Positions 25,826-34,841 of a stretch of DNA of 64,000 nucleotides are shown here, one piece after another. The DNA lies in assembly GCA_036307185.1 (NCBI GenBank), contig JAXJYC010000071.1:1-64000 (forward strand), in the 5' to 3' direction. Position 1 is the stretch's first letter. Every line of letters begins with the position of its first letter. The notes beneath the pieces were generated by a model. It was not told where the DNA came from and ran no database searches. It worked only from the letters and a program-made list of their open reading frames with translations. The position numbers and the translations under genes are program-made. This DNA comes from SVEL01 sp017381055. Its GTDB lineage: Bacteria; Bacillota; Clostridia; Lachnospirales; Lachnospiraceae.

Positions 25826-28800
25826 ATGTACGACAAGGTATCGACTAACCTCAACTTTGTTGAGAGGGAAAAGAAAACTGAACAGTTCTGGAAAGATAAT
25901 GATATCTTCAGAAAGTCAATGGAAAATAGAAAGGAAGGAGAGACTTATACATTCTATGATGGTCCTCCAACTGCAAATGGTAAGCCACATATTGGTCACG
26001 TGCTTACTCGTGTTATCAAGGATATGATTCCAAGATACAGAACAATGAAGGGTTACATGGTTCCTAGAAAGGCTGGATGGGATACACACGGTCTTCCTGT
26101 TGAACTTGAGGTAGAGAAGCTTCTTGGTCTTGATGGAAAGGATCAGATCGAAGAGTACGGTATGGAGCCGTTCATCGAGAAGTGTAAGGAAAGCGTTTGG
26201 AAGTACAAGGGTATGTGGGAAGATTTCTCAGGTACTGTTGGTTTCTGGGCTGATATGGATAACCCATATGTAACATATGATAATGATTTCATCGAGTCTG
26301 AGTGGTGGGCTTTAAAGGAAATTTGGAATAAGAAGCTTTTATACAAAGGCTTTAAGATTGTTCCTTATTGTCCACGTTGTGGAACTCCTCTTTCAAGCCA
26401 GGAGGTTGCTCAGGGTTATAAGGATGTAAAGGAACGTTCAGCTATTGCTAGATTCAAGGTTAAGGGTGAGGATGCATATATTCTTGCTTGGACAACAACA
26501 CCTTGGACATTGCCTTCAAACGTTGCTCTCTGTGTAAATCCAGTAGAGGATTACGTTAAGGTTAAGGCTAATGATGGATTTGTATATTATATGGCTAAGG
26601 CTCTTCTTGATACAGTTCTTGGCAAGCTTGCTGTAAAGGCTGATGAGGAGAACGGTATAGAGGCTCAGGCTGCATACGAGATTTTAGAGACATATAAGGG
26701 TAAGGACCTTGAGTACAAGGAGTACGAGCCATTATTTGATTTTGCAAATGAAGTAATCGCAAAGCAGGAAAAGAAGGCTCACTTTGTAACATGTGATTCA
26801 TACGTAACTCTCACAGATGGTACTGGTGTAGTTCATATTGCACCTGCATTCGGTGAGGACGATGCTAAGGTTGGTAGAAATTATGATCTTCCATTCGTTC
26901 AGCTTGTAGATGGTAAGGGTGAAATGACAGCAGAGACAGCATACGCTGGTGTATTCTGTAAGGATGCAGATAAGATGGTATTAACAGACCTTGAGAAGGC
27001 AAATCTTTTATATGATGCGCCTAAGTTCGAGCATAGCTATCCTCATTGTTGGAGATGTGATACTCCACTTATCTACTATGCTAGAGAGTCATGGTTTATC
27101 AAGATGACAGAAGTTAAGGATGACCTTATCGCAAATAATAATACAATCAACTGGATTCCAGAGTCTATCGGTACAGGACGTTTTGGAAACTGGCTTGAAA
27201 ATGTACAGGATTGGGGCGTTTCTCGTAACCGTTACTGGGGAACACCAATGAATATCTGGGAGTGTGAGTGCGGACATCAGCACGCTGTAGGTAGCAGAGC
27301 AGAGCTTGCTGAAATGGCAGGCGATCCTAAGGCAGCAGAGGTTGAGCTTCACAGACCATATATTGATGAAGTTAAGATTAATTGTCCAAAGTGTGGTGGC
27401 AAGATGACAAGAATTCCAGAAGTTCTTGACTGTTGGTTCGATTCAGGAGCAATGCCATTTGCACAGCATCATTATCCATTCGAGAATAAGGATTTATTTG
27501 AGCAGCAGTTCCCAGCTGATTTCATTTCAGAGGCTGTTGACCAGACAAGAGGTTGGTTCTACACACTTCTTGCAGAGAGTACATTACTTTTCAATAAGGC
27601 TCCTTATAAGAACGTTATCGTACTTGGACACGTTCAGGATGAGAATGGCCAGAAGATGAGTAAGTCAAAGGGTAATGCTGTAGATCCATTCTCGGCACTT
27701 GAGACTCATGGTGCAGATGCTATCCGTTGGTATTTCTACATTAATTCAGCTCCATGGCTTCCAAATAGATTCCATGACAAGGCTGTTACAGAAGGTCAGA
27801 GAAAGTTCATGGGTACGCTTTGGAACACATATGCGTTCTACGTACTTTACGCTGAGATTGATCAGTTTGATCCAAGCAAGTATGAGCTTGATTATGATAA
27901 GCTTCCAGTTATGGATAAGTGGTTATTATCAAAGCTTAACACAGTAGTAGGTCAGGTTGATGATAACCTTGCTAATTATAGAATTCCAGAGGCAGCTAGA
28001 GCGTTATCTGATTTCGTAGATGAGATGAGTAACTGGTATGTTCGTCGTTCAAGAGATCGTTACTGGGCTAAGGGAATGGAGCAGGATAAGATCAATGCTT
28101 ACATGACTCTTTACACAGCACTTGTAACTATCAGCAAGGCAGCGGCACCTATGATTCCATTTATGACAGAGGATATCTATCAGAACCTTGTTAGAAATAT
28201 TGATAAGACAGCTCCAGAGAGTATCCACCTTTGCGATTTCCCTGAGGTAAATGAGAAGTTTATCGACAAGGATCTTGAGGATAAGATGGAGAAGGTTCTT
28301 GATATCGTAGTTATGGGTCGTGCGGCTAGAAATGCTTCAAATATTAAGAATCGTCAGCCAATTGGCCAGATGTATGTAAAGGCAGGCTTTGAGCTTTCAG
28401 AGTTCTACAAGGAAATCATCGAAGACGAGCTTAATGTTAAGAATGTTGCATTTACAGAGGATGTAAGAAACTTTACAACATATACATTTAAGCCACAGCT
28501 TAAAACTGTTGGACCAAAGTATGGTAAGCAGCTTGGCGGCATCAAGGAGCATTTATCAGCTCTTGATGGAAATGCAGCTATGGATGAACTTGAGTCAGTA
28601 GGTGCTCTTAAGTTTATGGTAGGCGATACAGAGGTTGAACTTACTAAGGAAGACCTTCTTATAGAAATGACTCAGATGGAAGGATATGTATCAGAAAATA
28701 ACAACAATATTACAGTTGTACTTGATACAAACCTTACAGAGGAGCTTATCGAAGAAGGTTATGTAAGAGAGATTATCAGCAAGGTTCAGACTATGAGAAA

Positions 28801-29002
28801 AGAGGCTGACTTTGAGGTAATGGATAAGATAAATATCTACATTGCAAACAATGAAAGAATAGTGAAGATTTTGGAAAATAATAAAGATAAAATCATGTCT
28901 GAAGTATTGGCAAATGACGTAATTTTTGGTATAATTGACGGATACAATAAGGAATGGAACATCAACGGTGAAGATGTTGCCATCGGTGTGAAAAAAAGTT
29001 AA
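25826..29002 (+). CDS. ileS: Isoleucyl-tRNA synthetase
   Basis: The 1058-residue class I synthetase charges tRNA-Ile. It has the HIGH-type motif in NGKPHIGHV (about residues 50-58), a large editing domain and paired CxxC zinc sites (for example CPRCG and CPKCGG). The KMSKS motif is in GQKMSKSKGNAVDP (about 610-623), followed by the anticodon-binding C-terminal domain. The length of about 1050 matches the eukaryote-like IleS branch common in Clostridia, which is longer than the E. coli form. It is controlled by the T-box leader and followed 21 bp later by glgP. Confidence 0.97.
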   Translation: MYDKVSTNLNFVEREKKTEQFWKDNDIFRKSMENRKEGETYTFYDGPPTANGKPHIGHVLTRVIKDMIPRYRTMKGYMVPRKAGWDTHGLPVELEVEKLLGLDGKDQIEEYGMEPFIEKCKESVWKYKGMWEDFSGTVGFWADMDNPYVTYDNDFIESEWWALKEIWNKKLLYKGFKIVPYCPRCGTPLSSQEVAQGYKDVKERSAIARFKVKGEDAYILAWTTTPWTLPSNVALCVNPVEDYVKVKANDGFVYYMAKALLDTVLGKLAVKADEENGIEAQAAYEILETYKGKDLEYKEYEPLFDFANEVIAKQEKKAHFVTCDSYVTLTDGTGVVHIAPAFGEDDAKVGRNYDLPFVQLVDGKGEMTAETAYAGVFCKDADKMVLTDLEKANLLYDAPKFEHSYPHCWRCDTPLIYYARESWFIKMTEVKDDLIANNNTINWIPESIGTGRFGNWLENVQDWGVSRNRYWGTPMNIWECECGHQHAVGSRAELAEMAGDPKAAEVELHRPYIDEVKINCPKCGGKMTRIPEVLDCWFDSGAMPFAQHHYPFENKDLFEQQFPADFISEAVDQTRGWFYTLLAESTLLFNKAPYKNVIVLGHVQDENGQKMSKSKGNAVDPFSALETHGADAIRWYFYINSAPWLPNRFHDKAVTEGQRKFMGTLWNTYAFYVLYAEIDQFDPSKYELDYDKLPVMDKWLLSKLNTVVGQVDDNLANYRIPEAARALSDFVDEMSNWYVRRSRDRYWAKGMEQDKINAYMTLYTALVTISKAAAPMIPFMTEDIYQNLVRNIDKTAPESIHLCDFPEVNEKFIDKDLEDKMEKVLDIVVMGRAARNASNIKNRQPIGQMYVKAGFELSEFYKEIIEDELNVKNVAFTEDVRNFTTYTFKPQLKTVGPKYGKQLGGIKEHLSALDGNAAMDELESVGALKFMVGDTEVELTKEDLLIEMTQMEGYVSENNNNITVVLDTNLTEELIEEGYVREIISKVQTMRKEADFEVMDKINIYIANNERIVKILENNKDKIMSEVLANDVIFGIIDGYNKEWNINGEDVAIGVKKS

Positions 29003-29023
29003 TACTTAAGGAGGATTAGAGTT

Positions 29024-31483
29024 ATGAGTACAATGTCATTCTCTAAAGAAGATTTCAAAAAGCAGGTTAAGGATTACGTAAAAATCGTTTCCAGAAAAAC
29101 CATTGAGGAGGCTAGCCAGCAGGATATTTATACTGGTGTAGCATATGGTTTGAAGGATTATATAATTGACCAGTGGATTGCAACACATAAGGAGTATGAG
29201 AAGCAGGATTCAAAGACTGTTTACTATCTTTCAATGGAGTTCCTTATGGGACGTGCACTTGGTAATATTATTATCAACCTTTCTGCTAGACAGGAGATTA
29301 AAGAAGCAATTGAGGAATTAGGACTTGATTTGAACGCTATAGAAGACCAGGAGCCAGATGCGGCTCTTGGTAACGGCGGTCTTGGTAGACTTGCAGCATG
29401 TTTCCTTGATTCTCTTGCTACTTTAGGATATTCAGCATATGGCTGTGGTATCCGTTATAGATATGGTATGTTCAAGCAGCAGATTAGAGATGGATATCAG
29501 GTAGAAGTACCAGATGCTTGGTTAGAAAATGGTAATCCATTTGAAGTTCGCCGTGATGAGTATACTTGTGAGGTTAAGTTTGGCGGTTATACTCGTTGGG
29601 AGAAGGGCGCTGATGGAAGAGAAAGAGTAGTTCAGGATGGCTACAGAGCTGTTAAGGCTATTCCATATGACCTTCCTATCGTTGGTTATGGCAATAATGT
29701 AGTTAACACATTAAGAATTTGGGATGCAGAGCCAACACAGCACTTCGTACTTGATTCATTCAACAAGGGTGATTATATCAAGGCTACAGAGGAAGCTAAT
29801 CTTGCTAAGACTATCGTAGAGGTTCTTTATCCATGTGATGACCATTATGCAGGTAAAGAGCTTAGATTAAAGCAGCAGTATTTCTTTGTATCTGCTAGTG
29901 TGCAGACAGCTATTAAGAAATATCTTGATAAGCATGATGATATTAAGAAGTTACCAGAAAAGGTTGTATTCCAGCTTAACGATACACATCCAACAATTTG
30001 TGTAGCTGAGCTTATGAGACTTCTTCTCGATGTATATGATTTATCATGGGATGAGGCATGGGAAGTTACAACAAAGGCAACTGCTTATACTAACCATACA
30101 ATTATGGCAGAGGCTCTTGAGAAGTGGCCAATCGAGTTATTCTCTAAGTTGCTTCCTAGATGTTATCAGATTATTGAAGAGATTAACCGTAGATTTGTTA
30201 ATGAGATTCAGGCTAAGTATCCAGGTAACCAGGACAAGCTTAAGAAGATGGCTATCGTATATGATGGACAGGTTAGAATGGCTAACCTTGCTATCTGCGC
30301 TGGTTTCTCAGTAAACGGTGTTGCTAGACTTCATACAGAGATTTTAAAGAATCAGGAGCTTAGAGACTTCTATGAGATGATGCCAGAGAAGTTTAACAAT
30401 AAGACAAATGGTATCACACAGAGAAGATTCTTAAAGCATGGTAATCCATTACTTGCTGATTGGGTATCAGATAAGATCGGTGATGAGTGGACAACAAACC
30501 TTGCTCATATTAAGAAGCTTGAAGTTTATGCTGATGATCCTAAGTGTCAGCAGGAATTCATGAATATTAAGTATCAGAATAAGGTACGTCTTGCTAAGTA
30601 CATTAAGGAGCATAATGGTGTTGACGTAGATCCTCGTTCAATCTTCGATGTACAGGTTAAGAGACTTCACGAGTACAAGCGTCAGTTACTTAATATCTTA
30701 CATGTAATGCACCTTTATAATGTGATTAAGGAACATCCAGAGATGGACTTCTATCCAAGAACATTTATCTTTGGTGCAAAGGCAGCAGCTGGTTATCGTA
30801 GAGCTAAGCTTACAATTAAGCTTATCAACAGCGTAGCTGATGTTATTAACAATGATAAGTCTATCAATGGAAAACTTAAGGTTGTATTCATTGAGAACTA
30901 TAGAGTATCTAATGCTGAGTGGATTTTCGCAGCAGCAGATGTATCAGAGCAGATTTCAACAGCATCTAAGGAAGCTTCAGGCACAGGTAACATGAAGTTC
31001 ATGCTTAATGGTGCTCTTACACTTGGAACAATGGATGGTGCTAACGTAGAAATCGTTGAAGAAGTTGGTAATGATCATGCATTTATCTTCGGATTATCTT
31101 CTGATGAAGTAATTAACTTCGAGCAGCATGGTGGTTATGATCCAATGGAAATCTTCAACAATGATATGGATGTTAGAAAGGTGCTTATGCAGCTTATCAA
31201 TGGCACATATGCTCCAGATGATACAGAAAGATTTAGAGATCTCTATGATGCATTGACTACAAATAAGTCTGGAAGAGCAGATACTTACTTCATTCTTAAG
31301 GACTTCAGATCATATGCAGACGCTCAGAAGCGCGTAGAAGCAGCTTACAGAGACGAGAAGGGTTGGGCTAAGAGTGCAATTCTTAACGTGGCTAATGTAG
31401 GCAAGTTCTCATCTGATAGAACTATTGAAGAGTATGTAAAAGATATTTGGCATCTCGAAAAAGTTACTGTAGATATGGATTAA
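29024..31483 (+). CDS. glgP: Glycogen/starch phosphorylase
   Basis: The 819-residue GT35 phosphorylase releases glucose-1-phosphate from alpha-1,4-glucans. It has GNGGLGRLAACFLDSLATLG (about residues 115-134), the sugar/phosphate-binding HEYKRQLLN region and the PLP-binding lysine in EASGTGNMKFMLNGALTLG (about 651-669). Full length is normal. Spacing of 21 bp after ileS suggests some read-through, but the functions are unrelated. A strong terminator follows at 31501. Confidence 0.96.
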   Translation: MSTMSFSKEDFKKQVKDYVKIVSRKTIEEASQQDIYTGVAYGLKDYIIDQWIATHKEYEKQDSKTVYYLSMEFLMGRALGNIIINLSARQEIKEAIEELGLDLNAIEDQEPDAALGNGGLGRLAACFLDSLATLGYSAYGCGIRYRYGMFKQQIRDGYQVEVPDAWLENGNPFEVRRDEYTCEVKFGGYTRWEKGADGRERVVQDGYRAVKAIPYDLPIVGYGNNVVNTLRIWDAEPTQHFVLDSFNKGDYIKATEEANLAKTIVEVLYPCDDHYAGKELRLKQQYFFVSASVQTAIKKYLDKHDDIKKLPEKVVFQLNDTHPTICVAELMRLLLDVYDLSWDEAWEVTTKATAYTNHTIMAEALEKWPIELFSKLLPRCYQIIEEINRRFVNEIQAKYPGNQDKLKKMAIVYDGQVRMANLAICAGFSVNGVARLHTEILKNQELRDFYEMMPEKFNNKTNGITQRRFLKHGNPLLADWVSDKIGDEWTTNLAHIKKLEVYADDPKCQQEFMNIKYQNKVRLAKYIKEHNGVDVDPRSIFDVQVKRLHEYKRQLLNILHVMHLYNVIKEHPEMDFYPRTFIFGAKAAAGYRRAKLTIKLINSVADVINNDKSINGKLKVVFIENYRVSNAEWIFAAADVSEQISTASKEASGTGNMKFMLNGALTLGTMDGANVEIVEEVGNDHAFIFGLSSDEVINFEQHGGYDPMEIFNNDMDVRKVLMQLINGTYAPDDTERFRDLYDALTTNKSGRADTYFILKDFRSYADAQKRVEAAYRDEKGWAKSAILNVANVGKFSSDRTIEEYVKDIWHLEKVTVDMD

Positions 31484-31493
31484 TAAAGTATAA

Positions 31494-31889
31494 ATTCACA
31501 CCCCCTACACATATATTTGTGTAGGGGATTTTTATGTTTTAAGAGGCTAAAATCCTAAGATGCTTTTGAATATCATATTATGCAATCTTTACACTGTATT
31601 TTCACATGCTACAAATATTTGATTTTCTAAATACTTTGATGATAGGTTTGGTAACGGACGTGACCGGCTCATAAGCTCCATCCGTGGAGCTATTCGCCTT
31701 TTCTCAACATCGTGTTGAGAAATCACTGGGTATAGAGCAAAGTATTAAGAAAATCTAAATATTCTTCGCTACCGTGAAAGATACAGTGTAAAAATACATA
31801 ATATGATTAATATAAATCGTGATAGGATTTTAGCCGTATTTTGATGCAAAATGTACCTAGATGAGTATATATGTGTAGGGGGTGTGAAT
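31494..31889 (+). repeat. Long palindromic element, copy 2, with a 23-bp perfect outer inverted repeat
   Basis: The core stem GATTTTCTAAATACTTTG (31621-31638) pairs with CAAAGTATTAAGAAAATC (31738-31755). Hairpin 1 is at 31674-31691 (AGCTCCA-TCCG-TGGAGCT) and hairpin 2 at 31703-31719 (CTCAAC-ATCGT-GTTGAG). Outer arms pair in patches: CATATTATG with CATAATATG, TTTACACTGTAT with ATACAGTGTAAA, and CTAAAATCCTA (31547-31557) with TAGGATTTTAG (31823-31833). A perfect 23-bp inverted repeat closes it at 31494-31516 and 31867-31889. Its left arm lies in the glgP terminator and its right arm covers the spoIID ribosome site. Apart from the first codons of spoIID there is no gene in it. Confidence 0.88.
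31501..31536 (+). terminator. Intrinsic terminator of glgP
   Basis: CCCCTACAC and GTGTAGGGG form the stem with an 8-nt loop and TTTTTAT after it. The left arm is also part of the 23-bp long-range inverted repeat with 31867-31889, so two folds exclude each other. Confidence 0.85.
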
Positions 31890-31892
31890 GCG

Positions 31893-32870
31893 GTGAGGCG
31901 AGGGTATGGAAAGATAGGGTTTAGAAAGACTGGCGTGAGAGCTTTGGTTAAATATATGCTGATTGTTATGGGGGTGATTTGTTTTCCGTGGCTTGTGACG
32001 CTTATGTTTACGGGGGAGTTTAAGGGGGAAATTTATAAGGCTACGGATAGTGAGTATTATGTGATTGATAAGAAGAGCAGGATTTCGTTAGAGGATTTTG
32101 TGGCGTGTGCTTTGGTAAAACAGATGGATATTGGAGAGAAGGATGAGGCGCTTAAAGCCCAAGCGGTTATAGTTCGTACGTATATTTATGAAAAAATGGC
32201 TGAAGAAAAAGTTAAGGAAATTAATGTAAAAAAACTTGATATTCCATACATTTCTTATGAAGAAATGGAAAAGATATGGGGTGATGATTTTCCTGAAAAT
32301 TATAATAAATTGATGAAGGTTGTAGAAGACACGTCGGCTCAAGTGCTTATGTATAAGGGTGAGGCTATAAAACCGTATTTTCATAATACTTCTTGCGGAT
32401 ATACTAGAGATGGTGTCTCTGCTCTTGGAGAGGGATATGAATATTTAGTTTCTGTTCAGAGTGTGGGTGATGTAGATAGTGAAAATTATCAAAGTAGTGT
32501 AAGTTTTACGAAAGAAGAATTTGTGAAGTTGCTTAGGAAGAATAAAGAAAGCGTGGCATTATCTTTAGAAAAACCATTAGAAACTATGCAAGTTATTAAG
32601 CGTGATAAGGGTGGTTATGTAGAAGAGTTGCAGATTGGGAATGTGACTATGTCCGGTGATGAATTTGCGCACATATATAGTTTGAAATCACCAAATTTTC
32701 AAGTAGAGGAGTCGGATGGGAAAATACATATTATTACTAAGGGTATAGGTCATGGTATTGGCCTTAGTGTGTATGGCTCGATTTTATTGGCAAAAGAAGG
32801 AAAAAACTATACCGAAATTCTTCAGCATTATTATTCGGAAGTATATTTGGAGCCTTTGTGGGAAGAATAG
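31893..32870 (+). CDS. spoIID: Stage II sporulation protein D
   Basis: SpoIID is a membrane-anchored lytic transglycosylase that drives engulfment with SpoIIP and SpoIIM. It has an N-terminal membrane helix, then VACALVKQMDIGEKDEALKA and QAVIVRTY (the E-x-x-K-AQAV-x-x-R-T signature). HNTSCGYTRDG (H-x-x-C-G-x-T) and the C-terminal GIGHGIGLSVYGS region follow. I choose GTG 31893 because AGGGGG at 31877-31882 is well placed and no ribosome site precedes the ATG at 31851. That ribosome site lies in the right arm of the palindromic element. The next gene, spoIIQ, starts 42 bp later. Confidence 0.9.
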   Translation: MRRGYGKIGFRKTGVRALVKYMLIVMGVICFPWLVTLMFTGEFKGEIYKATDSEYYVIDKKSRISLEDFVACALVKQMDIGEKDEALKAQAVIVRTYIYEKMAEEKVKEINVKKLDIPYISYEEMEKIWGDDFPENYNKLMKVVEDTSAQVLMYKGEAIKPYFHNTSCGYTRDGVSALGEGYEYLVSVQSVGDVDSENYQSSVSFTKEEFVKLLRKNKESVALSLEKPLETMQVIKRDKGGYVEELQIGNVTMSGDEFAHIYSLKSPNFQVEESDGKIHIITKGIGHGIGLSVYGSILLAKEGKNYTEILQHYYSEVYLEPLWEE

Positions 32871-32911
32871 TATTATAATTTATGCTATTCAGCTTGAAGA
32901 GGAGGACGAAT

Positions 32912-33703
32912 ATGGGATATAAAAGAAAACTGTTTAATGACAAGACTGTTTTAGTTGCTGCTGCAGCAGGAGTAGTGGCGGTGTCGGCTATATTGGGAAC
33001 TACTTTGCTATCAACAAATAAGAAGGATAATAAAGGTCAGTCAATTGTTAATCTTGAAGAAGGGACTACGACAGACAATAATTACTTAGTGAGAGAAGAA
33101 GGGACTAGTGATGATTTGAATCTAGAAGCTGCTGAAAATGAAAATGTAACAGCTGTTCAGCCGACAGAGAAATCCTCTCAAGATATAGGAGATGATAGCT
33201 TAGGTGGAGAGAAACAAAATGAGATTCAAAATGACACAAATGAAGAGGTTGATAAGGCTGGTGCGCAGAATGTAGTAGATACTAATTTTGGTATTTCTAG
33301 CAAGTTGATATGGCCGGTTGAAGGAAATGTAATCATTGGTTTTGATATGAATAATACAGTTTATTTTTCTACATTGGACTTGTATAAATGTTCTGATGCA
33401 GTCTATATACAGTCTGATGTAGGCACTCCGGTTTATGCGGGACATGCCTGTCAGGTAGAGGAGATAGGATATGACACAGAGATAGGTAATAATGTGACTG
33501 TGGAAATGGGTGGTGGTTATGTGGTGACATATGGTCAGCTGAGAGATGTTCAAATAGAAAAGGGTGCTACCTTAGAAGAGGGAGAGCTTATAGGTTATGT
33601 GGCTAGTCCTACGAAATATTTTTCTGTTGAGGGCTCTCATCTTTATATTAAGATGACAAAGGATGGCGTAGCTATAGACCCGTTAGATTATTTGAATTAT
33701 TAA
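32912..33703 (+). CDS. spoIIQ: SpoIIQ-like M23/LytM protein with degenerate active site
   Basis: The 263-residue protein has an N-terminal membrane helix (about residues 12-32), an acidic linker (about 40-125) and a LytM/M23 domain (about 135-263). It follows spoIID directly, the usual place of spoIIQ, whose product zips the forespore to the mother cell through SpoIIIAH. Zinc ligands of M23 are missing: the HxxxD position reads KCSDAV, the Y-x-H position reads YGQL, and the HLH motif reads SHLYIK. So it is probably a structural pseudopeptidase, as in Bacillus and unlike several clostridial SpoIIQ proteins that keep zinc ligands. Start ATG 32912 has GAGGAGG 6 nt upstream. Confidence 0.85.
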   Translation: MGYKRKLFNDKTVLVAAAAGVVAVSAILGTTLLSTNKKDNKGQSIVNLEEGTTTDNNYLVREEGTSDDLNLEAAENENVTAVQPTEKSSQDIGDDSLGGEKQNEIQNDTNEEVDKAGAQNVVDTNFGISSKLIWPVEGNVIIGFDMNNTVYFSTLDLYKCSDAVYIQSDVGTPVYAGHACQVEEIGYDTEIGNNVTVEMGGGYVVTYGQLRDVQIEKGATLEEGELIGYVASPTKYFSVEGSHLYIKMTKDGVAIDPLDYLNY

Positions 33704-33717
33704 TATAATATTTTGAA

Positions 33718-33823
33718 AACAGACTGTAACAAAGCTTCGAAGCTGACATACAATATAGTATGAAAGGTCGCAAACAGGCTCTTCTACAACGATGAAACGT
33801 TTGATAACCTTTTAAAGTCTGTT
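33718..33823. other. Candidate structured RNA/DNA element after spoIIQ
   Basis: AACAGACT (33718-33725) and AGTCTGTT (33816-33823) form an 8-bp closing stem. Inside are AGCTTCGAAGCT, the hairpin CATAC/GTATG (33747-33762) and a stem AAAGGT (33763-33768) with ACCTTT (33807-33812). The last encloses CAACG-ATGAAA-CGTTTG. This nested four-way layout is more ordered than random AT-rich spacer. I do not recognise a known riboswitch or small RNA, and the strand is unclear. Confidence 0.4.
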
Positions 33824-33857
33824 GCTTTAGATAGATGCCTAATGTAATAATAAGGCA

Positions 33858-33879
33858 AAGCGTGCATTGCTGCACGCTT
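33858..33879 (-). terminator. Intrinsic terminator of the hemolysin III gene
   Basis: AAGCGTGCA and TGCACGCTT form a perfect 9-bp stem with a 4-nt loop, just past the stop of the minus-strand gene. The run after it on the minus strand is only moderately T-rich. Confidence 0.65.
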
Positions 33880-33905
33880 CTACATAAATCTTGTTAATAT
33901 AATAA

Positions 33906-34595
33906 TTACATTGTTGTAATAAAGTTATACATAAGTATAAAGTGGCAAATGCTTCCAACCATTACAAATAAGTGGAATATTTCGTGACTTCCAAAGTATT
34001 TGTGGCGATTGTTGAAAATAGGAAGCTTGAGGGCGTAAATAACGCCACCGATAGTATATACGATTCCACCAGCGAGAAGCCAACCAAAGGCGGCACCTCT
34101 TAGGTTTGCAAATATCTGTGAAAATGCTAAGACGCACACCCAACCCATTGCAATATATAAAAGTGAAGAAAACCATTTAGGGCAAGTAATCCAACATGCC
34201 TTTATAATTATGCCTGCCAGCGCAATTCCCCAAACTAGAATAAGAAGAGGAATGCCGATGTTTTTTTCTAAAACTATAAGACAGATAGGCGTGTAAGTGC
34301 CAGCTATTAAAACAAATATCATCATATGGTCTATTTTTTTAAATAGCTTATCTCCTTTAGGTGATAGCTTAAGTGAATGATGAAGTGTGCTAGCTGCATA
34401 TAATAGAATCATGCTTGCTATAAAAATACTTAGGGATGCTATATGGATTTTATCGGGGTTAGCACCACACTTAAGGATAAGTGGTGTAGCGGCAAATATA
34501 GCCATAAGCATTCCGATAAAATGTGTAATAGCGCTTCCAGGATCTTTTAGTTTAGTAACAGCTTTTGTAATTGATTCTTTGAAATTTTCTAACAT
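33906..34595 (-). CDS. Hemolysin III / YqfA family membrane protein (PAQR type)
   Basis: The 229-residue protein has seven predicted helices and the family motifs: DPGSAITHFIGMLMAIFAATP at the start and LHHSLKLSPKGDKLFKKIDH (about residues 71-90). MIFVLIAGTYTPIC and the final GSHEIFHLFVMVGSICHF His motif (about 202-219) follow. The His residues form the metal site shared with PAQR receptors. Physiological function in bacteria is uncertain despite the name. It has AAGGAGG upstream of its ATG. Confidence 0.92.
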   Translation of the reverse strand: MLENFKESITKAVTKLKDPGSAITHFIGMLMAIFAATPLILKCGANPDKIHIASLSIFIASMILLYAASTLHHSLKLSPKGDKLFKKIDHMMIFVLIAGTYTPICLIVLEKNIGIPLLILVWGIALAGIIIKACWITCPKWFSSLLYIAMGWVCVLAFSQIFANLRGAAFGWLLAGGIVYTIGGVIYALKLPIFNNRHKYFGSHEIFHLFVMVGSICHFILMYNFITTM

Positions 34596-34776
34596 AATAA
34601 ACCTCCTTGATATATACTATTTATTTTCGGGCGTAGATATTGCATTTGTTTCTTATTGGTTTATATATAACTCATTATGTAGTATTCGATACTACGTAAC
34701 ATAATATACAGTACAACAAAAGCAAAAATATTGCAATAGAAATTTATGAATTACTACTTAAGTACTAGAAATGCAT

Positions 34777-34821
34777 TTGACATAGTAGTATAAAAATGTT
34801 AAAATTAGTAATCATTACTAA
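34777..34821 (+). promoter_or_regulatory. perR promoter with PerR/Fur-type operator
   Basis: TTGACA (34777) and TAAAAT (34800) are 17 nt apart. The 17-bp palindrome TTAGTAATCATTACTAA (34805-34821) overlaps the -10 end and start point. The same palindrome core recurs before the rubrerythrin gene, so autoregulation is likely. Confidence 0.85.
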
Positions 34822-34841
34822 TAAGATAAGGAGGTTATAGT

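Noticed and set aside
31851..31892. ATG 31851 as the spoIID start
   Set aside because: No ribosome site; the extra codons read through the arm of the palindromic element. GTG 31893 fits the AGGGGG site.
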